A DNA stretch of 64,000 nt from Symbiodinium microadriaticum (taxonomy: Eukaryota > Sar > Dinophyceae > Suessiales > Symbiodiniaceae): contig LSRX01000362.1 of assembly GCA_001939145.1 (NCBI GenBank), positions 172,067 through 236,066 on the forward strand, in the 5' to 3' direction. Below are positions 10,961 through 21,100 of this stretch, piece by piece; the stretch's first letter is position 1, and each line of letters starts with the position of its first letter. Made by a program: the position numbers and the translations under genes. A model generated the notes under the pieces. That model had not been told where the DNA came from. It worked only from the letters and a program-made list of their open reading frames with translations, and ran no database searches.

Positions 10961-12060
10961 TTCATACATATATGTAACCGAGTTTATGTTACTGCCAAAC
11001 ATCATTGTATTCGAGTTTATGGGAACATCTCATTGTAGCATATTATTCATAGTACCTTCTATTATTTTCGAGTGTATTGCAGTTTGCCCTGTTGCTTTAT
11101 GTTTTAGTATTTTACTCCTATTTTTTGGAATACATGACAATGTGTTACGTTGCATGACAGCATACTGTATTGGGTCATATTGCATGTTATTATCTTGGTC
11201 TGTATTGTCTCGTATTACACTGCACACTACGACGTTATAGTAGGCTACATCAAGCTGTTCATTGTTGTAGTTTGTTAGCGGTGCATTGTGCATCATCATG
11301 TTATGTTCTATTATGCTATCTTACGTTATGATATGTTACGTTATATCATATCATCAAAGTTTGCATTAAATGTTTCTGTAGTCTTATGTAATACTGCGGG
11401 ATGCTAGATTAAGTTTTGGTACAATCTGTATGTGTATATACATGTGTATATATATATATACATATGTCATGATAATCTGTTTTTTCTAACTATGTTATAT
11501 TGTGCCAAATGTTTATCATGTACTTTGTCATTTCTCAACTGTTTCCATGTTACTTTTATCTTTGTCACAGTATGTCAGAACATCCTCTTAGTATATCATA
11601 TTATCAACGACTACATCCAATGGCACGCTTAACAATATTATATGATACTACACCTTGCCGTCTGACACTTTTTGGCTATTTCGTATTCTATCATGATAAA
11701 GTGTTTTTATTTTTTCGGTAAGACTACGCTGCACCATAGTCTAGTATACTGTTGCATATCGCATGATATCCTCTCAAGCTATACTCTTGAATGTTGCATG
11801 ATGTTCTGCTGTAATTCATCAGGCTATTCTACATCATGTGATGTCATACAACATCGCAACGGGTTCTATCATCTGATATCATGTTCTACCACTGAAAGCT
11901 ATCTGTCTGCCGTATCATAGCAAGTCATACTGTATCGTAGTATCACAGTATCGCACCATGATGTTTAATATGTTATGTCACCCCAAATTGCATTGCACTA
12001 CAGACTAGTGCAACATGAGATAACTCATTTATGCATTTACAAAGGGTCATGTGGCTGCTT
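10961..12060. other. AT-rich island with imperfect TATGTTA-like repeats
   Basis: Base composition drops to clearly AT-rich compared with both sides. Many degenerate short words (TGTTAT, TATCAT, ATCATG) recur without exact periodicity. Frames of 66 to 99 codons read as hydrophobic, composition-driven peptides. No gene is called. Confidence 0.5.
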
Positions 12061-12090
12061 GAACCTCGCACGATCTGTTAGCATTCCAAG

Positions 12091-12120
12091 GTGGTGACCT
12101 CCATTGTGGAAATTTCAGGG
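12091..12120 (+). CDS. channel exon, possible end of S3
   Basis: After a CCAAG acceptor the frame reads VVTSIVEISG and is followed by GA at 12121, a donor type used elsewhere in this gene. The hydrophobic run with an acidic residue resembles the end of S3. Joined directly to the next exon it would leave a very short S3-S4 linker, so an exon may be missing between them. Confidence 0.25.
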
Positions 12121-15100
12121 GAGATCTCCGTGGCTTTTTCAGGCCCGGGGCAGACTTCTAGCAAGATGCCAAGTGTCTGAAGCGATGGAGCCTGAAGCCT
12201 CTTACCTTCGTCATGTCACTTATTCATCATCCCAGTACGAGTTGCTGAGAATGTGGTTTGCCGCAACAACCACTGCACCCGGGAGCACTACATGTCGAAA
12301 GCCCCAACCCCAATTCGTGGCCAAAGGTGGATCGCAGGTTGCTGCCGACCTAAGCTCCATCGGCAACATGCGGGTCCCTGGCCCTACGGGCGGACGCAAA
12401 TAAGTGTGTGGAGTTTTGCCAGTGGCGGTGCTTCTCAGGAGGAAGTCCTTTGTGCGAAAGTAGATTGTATAAATTACCTCGAAGACGAGCTCACATAGGA
12501 GCCATCCGAAGCTCAATCCGGTTCATCGCATGGACTGCAATATGGGTGAAAGCTGATGTTCATGTTGCTGGTGTTTGTGCGTTTCGCAACATGTTTTGCC
12601 AAGGTCATCCGCATTGTGCGCATCTCCCGGCTCTTGCGCGTCCTCCGCATCGCCCCTCAGACAGTTGCAAAAATATCGTGATACGACCGTATAGAGACTA
12701 ATGCATCCGATGTTCGACAGCCCCAGAACTCTGATCCAGCTGAGACAGATTCAACACCAAATCTGCACGACACTTTCAGAAACAGATAGAACATAGCAAT
12801 ATGCAGTATTGAATATATGTCGGAAGCAGGGAGACGAATCGTAATCGTGTGCGCTGACATTTGGGCATGTAGCATGTGACCATACGAAATTTCTGACTAG
12901 TACCACCCTGACCACGCCTGCGTAGTACTGCGACGACACATGGCGACTACTACTGAGAAGAGGAAACATGAGAGCAAGGCTGGAAGACAGCCATGAGAGA
13001 AGTGGTCAGGATTTGATAAATGCAGAAACATTCGCGAGAGTTAAGTTTTAGTGACAACCACATGCTTCAGCAATGATACAAATAATACTAACAAGATGAG
13101 TAGTAGTAACACTCATAATTCGATGAATGATCTTCATGCTAACCATACTAAATGCTAGTCATACGAGTCATCATAGATAGTACGCATACTGTTGATAGTA
13201 GTACTAAAGCTGTTAAAGGCTGCGAAAGCGACAAGCATGGTTGTAGCAAGAAGAACAAATTGCAGCATGATGGGCCATAGCCATATCTGCAGCAGGATTA
13301 CTAGCAGCACATGGTCCTCTTAGTCTGTGTCAACATTCAGCATTGAGTAGTTGAGGAAATTCAGCAGTGTGGTGGTCTACCGACTCTGAGTTCTGTTATA
13401 CAATCAGAGAACAGCAGATTGCCCTAAGCACAGAGCTCTGTAGTCGTAGCCATACCGCTCCACACGAACATAAAGCCTTGTTCATCGGTGACATCTCAGT
13501 GTGCACCTGTTGCTCTGTTTAGGTAGATACACAGGCCAGCCGAGCCATTTGCAGCATCGTTGGAATTTGACGTTTTTAGTCTGGCTTGCATCTTGTGTCC
13601 TCGCTTGCACGCTGTACTTCGTGCTTGCTGCCCACAAGCCAGTGTGAACACACATCGATTCGCTGATTTCTTGTCTACACCAGCGTGATGCCCTTTACGT
13701 TGCTCCAGGTACGCGTCTTACGATTCGTGCGCTCTTTGCGAAACCTTGCTGCTCGGCCACCAGTGCAGATTCGAAACAGGAAAGCTTCTAATTAATGTTG
13801 ACCAGTTCGAAGATCGAAGCTTCTGAGTCTGGACAAGTTGAAGTCTCCCATCTGACAGCCTCTGGGTGAGGTCAGTTCTATTGCCATGACCTTCCGCTCC
13901 TTAGCTTGGCAACTTGGCTGACTTCATTCTCAAAGTCCAGAACTTCGGCACCGTGTGGGCACAGCCGGTCCTGGTTTTGGCTGCAGAATGGTTGCTTACT
14001 TCAGGGCTTGTGCTAGCATTCTGACATTTTGCTCTGCACAAGTGGCACGGCGAAAGGGAGCCAGCGTTAAGCTAGTTCATGTAGCATGTGCTGCTGCATG
14101 GAATGAGGGGTTCGTAGGGTGTCAGATTTGTTTGACATCAAGTTTGTAGTTTAGCAGTCAGACACGGCCCACTGGCCCACCAAGCTGCTGTGTCCGACTG
14201 AAAAGCGTTTCTAGAGATGCTATGCTCATGTATGGCTATCTTTCGTCTCAAAGACTGAAGCTGCGATGTGCCTGCTGGCATTTCGTTTTGTGCTCATTCT
14301 GGTGCGACAGTGGGGTTTGCCAAAATCTGGGCAGCCCTTCTCTGCCGGCCCCGCTGTTCCTGTCGTGATGCAAGCGTTCTTGGGTAATGAGCGCCGGAGT
14401 CTGGAACACTCTTCCACTGGACAAGGCATCGAGTGGCCACTCGTAGTAGTCGTAGCGTTTGCCTTCTCACTTGACCATGTAGCAAGGTTCTCTGAAGTCG
14501 GGAAGGGATGGACATAGAAACAGTCGAAGTTACATGTAGAAGCCTGTGTTCATGTTCTTTACATGGTACAAGAACTGCTTAAATGGAGAAGCAGGACCGA
14601 ACAATTGCACATTGCAAGTGACCTGAAGCCGTTGTCCGACTTGCAGGGTTCATACCATAATTTCCCATGATATATAACAATATACTATAATGAGGCAGAG
14701 ACGTTCGAAATCACCGGGTCCGATCCTTTAGGGTCCGAGGAGACGGAGATCGAGTAAGATCTTTCAGGCCAGCCGTAAGCTTCGAAGGCTACTTCACTGC
14801 TTGAGGTCCGTTGTCCTCCTGGTGATCATCATCTACATGTTTGGAGTTCTCCTGACGGATGGTGTCACGGAATTTTTGAATAGCGGGGAAGGCGGGAAAA
14901 GGGATCGGGCTCGAGCTCGCTGGATTCAATGCTGGGAACTCGGCGGGGTTCAGGGTTTGGCCGTTGAGGAAACAGAAGGAAAGAATCTTTGGCATTGCTG
15001 GGCTTGAAGGCATCGACGCGATGCTGGACAGGGATCTGAGAATGTACTTCGGATCGGTCCATGGCGTCGCAAGCTCAGCTGACCCAACTGGGATGATCTG

Positions 15101-18100
15101 TCAGCCCGCTGGAGCACACGCACTTGTTTCATGTTTGTGTTTGTGTCTGTGTGTGTGTGTGTTTGCATGTATGTGTGTATGTATGTGTCTGTGCATGCAT
15201 GTATGTATGTATGTATGTATGTATGTATGAATGTATGTATGTATCTATGTATCTATGTATGTGTGTATGTATGTATGTATGTATGTATGTACGTATGTAT
15301 GTATGTATGTATGTATGCATTTATGTATGTTTGTGTGCGTGTGCGTACTTACACAGAGATACCTTTTCACACTGCACAACTTATCACAACTTGTTATGTT
15401 TTTCTTTATTTGTTTGTTTATATAGATAGTTAGATACATATGTATATATATATATACACACACATACAGAGAGAGGTGTAGGCAAGTGTGCATGCATCTA
15501 TCGTACACTTCATACATTTAGATACTGAGACATTAGGTATCTACATCTACATCTACGTACATGCATACATACATCCCTGCGTACATACATGCATACCTAC
15601 GTACATATCTACGTATATGCGTATAGACATGGGCATTTTATAGACATACAAATACACGTGCAACTGTACGTCTGTGCTTCTGTACATACAGACACAGACA
15701 GGCAGCCAGGCAATCAGGCAGGCAGGCAGACTTACAGAGTTACATAGATAGGTAGATAGATAGATCAGATAGATAGATACATGTACTGTCTCCTGCATGC
15801 ATACATATCTGCAAAAACCATACATTGCTGCACAAATGCCTTGTCTGTACATACATGCCGTGCATGTATACATACATACCTACATACGACATATGTACAT
15901 ATACATGCATACATACATACATACATACAGACATACATACAAACATACATGCACACATACGTACATACATGCATGCATACATACATACATACGCGCATGC
16001 ATGCATGCGCGTGCGTGCATGCATACACGCACACACGGTGGTTACTTCTGTACCGTGTACCGTTGTACAGAAAGGCTGTCTCGCAGATAGAGCGGTGGAG
16101 GATGGATGGATGGAAAAATAGATGTGGACAGATGTGAACAAAGAACGGTAGAAGTATATCTGGCAGATACAGATAAACAGGTGGATTGATATATGGAGAG
16201 TGTGTATGAGTGATTGCGTGAGTGCGTGCGTGCATGCGTTTGTCCGTGCGTGCGTGGGTGGGTCGGTGGGTGATTGAGCGACGGATAGTCGTGTCAGCTC
16301 AGGCCATGCACACTTTGTTCCGGTCCATCGCAAATGGAATCAGCTGGGACATTGTCGTAAGACCGCTGGTTCAAGCGAGCTGGTTCTGGGGAGACTTGGC
16401 CTACAGGAAAAGCATAGACTCCATAGACAAAGCTAACTCCGAAAGCCTAAAGGGTCTATAGCAGCAGGCTCAAGGACCGTAACTAAGCTAAACCCCAGCC
16501 ACATGACTCCTTGGTGTGCTCCCGTGATTGGCCTCGTGAGTGGAGTTATTGAGCGGTGCTGCTTCTCCCTGACGGCCCAGGATATGTCTACTCTTTGTAC
16601 ATTGCTGCTTCGCAGCATTGGCATCTCTGTCATGTGCTCTCTAGCTCACTACTTGTCACTTGCTCCGGGGAGCTCTCCTGCAGGGATTTGATTACTGAGA
16701 TATTCGCCACCAACCAGTCCCAACATCCACAAAACAAGGCTCATATACATATACATATATACATATATATATATATATACACATGTGTGTGGGTGGGTAT
16801 GTATATATATATATATACACATGTGTATATGCACATATACATACACGCAACCAAGGTGTTTACACTCTTCGCGGTGCTGAACGTCCTTGACTCAGCTCGC
16901 GACTGTTCCTAAGGCCACCCTCAGGAACATATTCAAAGATGTTCATCCTGTTTCTCCGGACTCCTGAAAGCAGGACATTTCTGCAAGCTGACAGACCGAA
17001 ACTGGAAACTGCTGCATGCTCATGCCGGCTGTTTCGGGTGGTGGTTGATGCAAGGACCCAGTCCCTCCATGCGGCGTATGCTTGTCGGATGCCGGATGCT
17101 CTAGCCCAGTATCGGAATCGAGTATCGCGGTTCTGTGCAGCTGGACATGTGGGAGCCTTTCGACCGGGGCTGCCTTTGTCCCGCAGCTGCCTGAGGATTT
17201 TTGTAAGGGACGCTGAGAACCAATAGCCTTTAATGGCTGATGCGGGCGGTGGCCGTCAGGGCCCCTTCATGGGAAGCTTCGGAGCAAGCTCGGGCTTTCT
17301 TTGGGCCTTGTAGCTTGCACTTCGGGGATCATGGCGTGCTACCAAGCTACACGCATTCAGAACTGCGTGAGCTCCTTGCGCTCGTGAAGCTCTATGCCTA
17401 CACAGTCGTGGCGTCATCACGCCCTGCCCGCAGCCCGCCATTGGCCGATGGCTGGCGACTCATGGCATGGCCGAGATTCTCATGTCTTTGTCGTTGGGCT
17501 TTGCCCAGTTGGTTGGCGCTCTTGTGCTGATCCGGCTGATCCCCCTTAAGTGGGTAGCTGTGACTGGTCCTCCTTCGCATGCTCTTGACATGACACATGT
17601 TTGTTTTTCGAACGACGCAGCGTCGTTGGGTTCGGCATCATCACCTGAGTCGCAGTGTCCTCAGTCGTACCTCTAGCCGTGTCGATGTTGCCAGGTTTGG
17701 GAGGCGTGATGTTGAGTAGGTTGATCGCATTGGGCCTTTCCGTCGTTACTGTCTGCGGCTTGTATTCTGCATCCTTGCACTTGGGAGCACATGATGGGGG
17801 TTCTTCGTGGCAGGTGCGGTTGGGTTGTTTTGGGCCAGCAGGTTATTTTCGGGGTAAGCTCTGGGCAAGAGGGCCCGCTTTTTAAGCCTCACCCTCCGCC
17901 TGGGTAATATGTCATCCTTAGCAACTTGTTTACTGTTTCTCCCCGCTTGTGACTCGCCTTCCTTTCCTTTATCATTCCGGCACTTCATCGCTCTCAGCTA
18001 CTTTCGGCATAAGTTTACCTGTGGCTTTTCGTGACCCTTTGCGTTTGCTCTGGGATGTTTTCTGTCGGTGAATGCCGTGGCTCTTTGCACGGCCTTTGCT

Positions 18101-21100
18101 GGTACTTGCACGCCAAAGTTGTACATCGATGAGGTCATTAAGGGAGGCCAAGGAGGACAGGACCCGGCCGGCCTGCAAGGGCAAAGCCACGCAACATGCT
18201 CCCAAATGCCCAGCTCACCACAAGGGTGCCAGGTACGGGAGGTAGCAGGACAAACAGACGTGCGACCGCCAAGGGCCGCAGGAGACCACGTGGCGCCACA
18301 GGCCACAGTGCGAGCACAAGGATTACTACAGAGGCCCACTTACGCGTGACGTCCCAGTCGAAGTAGAACGACGGGAGGGCCCAAAGCAGTCAATTGCATC
18401 AACATCACGCCTACCGGCAGCAACGTGCTGACACAACGCCCAAGCACGCCAAGCCTGGCGAACAACATGCACCAACATCAGGGCGACCATCAACAAGATT
18501 GATGACGCCACCAGTCCAGTGATGCTGCCATATTCACGGTCGCTGTCTCGTCCAGCCACGACGTCGCAACCAAGTATTAAGAGCATGGGAAGGCGACCCA
18601 GTAGCAGCAACCCACTTAAGGGCCTTCTTCAAGCGAGCACGTGCGCAGGTGCCAACCAAGCGAGTAGCAAACACAACATCAAGGTGAGTGTTGCCCCCAA
18701 ACAAGGCCGCACGCAGCCAAGGAGCAGCCGACACCATGCGACGAGAACCAACATGAACCGCCGCCCAGACCTTTTTCGAGATCTTCAAGGTAGGCCAGCG
18801 AGCGACCCAACCATAAGCCGCTTTACTCACGGCATAGCATCATATAACGAGCAAACGGCAAGCAGATATAAGACGGCAAGCGCACCGTAGTCAAGCAAGC
18901 ATCGACCCGCTGTGATTCCTTGGGACCAACCGCCCTCTGGTTGGACATAGTGGTGGCAGCAAGGAGAGCAATATCGAATTTAAATTGATTGCCAAAAGTG
19001 TCAATAAGCTCTTGCGGCGCTTAGCACTCTTACCAACCACGCAAGTCTTGACTTTGTTCTCAGCAAGCCCGACATTGTCACTCCAAGACGACCTAGCAGG
19101 ACCTAGCATCCCGTCGACGGCGAAGCTTAAGTGCAGAATCAACAACACTACGGTCATCAACGTAAACACGCGTCGAAGAATTATCCCTCTGGCATTGGCG
19201 ATTAACAATTGCACCACCGGACATGACCCAAAGCGTCATGATCAGGGGCCCCAGGGGTCGCCCTGAGGCATAGCACGGGCAATCAACGGCTCGCTGTGCG
19301 TCTGGCGACGCCATTGGATGGAACGCTTTTGACTCGACCACACCGCGCTAACCCAACAGGCCAGCCCATGCGCAACATCAAGTGCTTAGTCACCGATGGA
19401 TGAAGCAGATCAAACGCTTTCAAAAGTCCATGGTTAAGGGACAACCGTCTTGAGAGAACTTCTCCAACAAGTCAAGCACGGCCTCCTCCGTGGAAGTTTT
19501 AGACCCAACTGCGTACTCAGAAGGCACGGGGCGACTAACCCAGCTTTTGCACTCGTCAATCAGGAGGATGCAACTGCTGAACAACCGCCACCAAGCGCTG
19601 AGCACCGTGATCGGCCTGCAATCACCAACCGAGCAAACACCAAGCGCGGTTGTCTTGCCAGGTTTAGCCGAAAGCAACTGCCAGGTGGGGTTGGGTTGTC
19701 AAAGGCCAACGGGTTGACTATGTTGCTCTGCATCGTTGGTTGATCACAGTCCAAGATAAGCTCTGGGCAACTTTTCATCCCACGTGAATTGTTTGCAGCT
19801 TCCTCGGGCTCTTGGTCAGGTCGCTTGCTTGCTTGGTTGCTTCTCTTGCGCTGGCTCCTGTGCTTTGCCCGTTTCGGGGTATTGGCACTTACAAAGTTAT
19901 ATATCGATGAGGTCATCACTGCGGTGTTCTGCCAGAGCACGCTGGAAGGAGCTGCTCGTGACAAGGACGGTCATCAGCGACAGGTGCATGTAGAATGTCA
20001 GTTCAGACTGAAGCTTGATACTTGATCGATGTATGTGTTGGTCCCTGATGGCCTGTGTCAGAGGCTCTCGTAAGAAGGAGGTTCAATGGCATGCTGGATG
20101 ATTTCATGTCTCAGCCTACTTCGGAGGAGGCAGATCTGTGGAATACCCCAACCGTCCCCAACCCTTTGACCCTCAGTTTCCTGACCCGCAACCTACCATG
20201 CTGCAGCCTGAAGCCATCCAGGAGCTCTTGGCAGAGAGTCACATGCTCAACAAAGAGAGGCGGGCTGGCTCAATCTGCCGAGGTCAAAGCGGGTGGTAGT
20301 GACCTGGTAGCGGGTACCACAGTATCTTGCCACACTGGCAGAAGTGGTAGTCAGTCGCGGTAGTCAAAGTAGCCGTAGGCGTTTAATCGTAGTAGTTGTA
20401 GCAGTGCCAGTTGCCGGTAGCAGTAACATCAGTCGCAGAAAACGTGGTAGTCGTAATTGCCACAGTCGTAGTTGTAGTGGTAGTAGTCGTCGTCGTGGTG
20501 GTGATCGTCGTGCAATCGAGATTGCCTGACTGAGAACTTGGACGCAGAAGCGTTTGACTTCCTCTCACGTCGGTTCAGCTAAGGCGGTTGGTAGTGAACT
20601 TAGTTTTGCATGGAAGCAATACATTCATGCTAGGCTGTTTTTGATGGCCGCCGCCAGCACCCATGTGCAGTGTCGATGATGGCAATGCTGGTTGCATTGC
20701 CTGATTGTTGGTTTAAAGTTATAACTAAGTTGCTAGCATCGTCGTTGCTCCCTAGTGGCATTGCTACTACTATCACCTCGATAGCAGGTTGATCCTGTAC
20801 GCTGAGGCGTTCACTGCAATAGCAATAGTTGTCGCCGGATCTCCTGCCAAATGGGGCAACGGTTCAGAGCTCCAGCCTTCCACTGCATATGAAGTCGTCA
20901 CTTCAGGCAAGAACGTGGACACGACTAGTGGAATGCATCTTAGAAGGATGGGCTGCCACGGGATACCACGACTGATGTCGCTTTCCATTGAGCCATCCCA
21001 GGCATAGGACCATAGGAAGAGAGTATGCTGCAGTCTAGCGGTGGACAGCACCGAGTAACATCCCTGCCAAAACGAGCACCTGGAGCAGAACTGGAGAAAC

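Larger units (their letters stand above)
16883..19911 (+). other. large channel intron carrying retroelement debris
   Basis: GT at 16883 and AG at 19910-19911 bound a 3029-base intron. It contains a decayed reverse transcriptase on the - strand, a second partial copy and an inverted fragment. Several + strand frames of 60 to 97 codons at 16939-17530 are not recognised. Confidence 0.75.

Noticed and set aside
9827..10965. Long frames of 290 to 369 codons across the first gap
   Set aside because: They consist mostly of undetermined bases.
12408..12701. 97-codon + frame over the S4 exon
   Set aside because: It is a shadow in another phase; the short S4-encoding phase carries the family motif.
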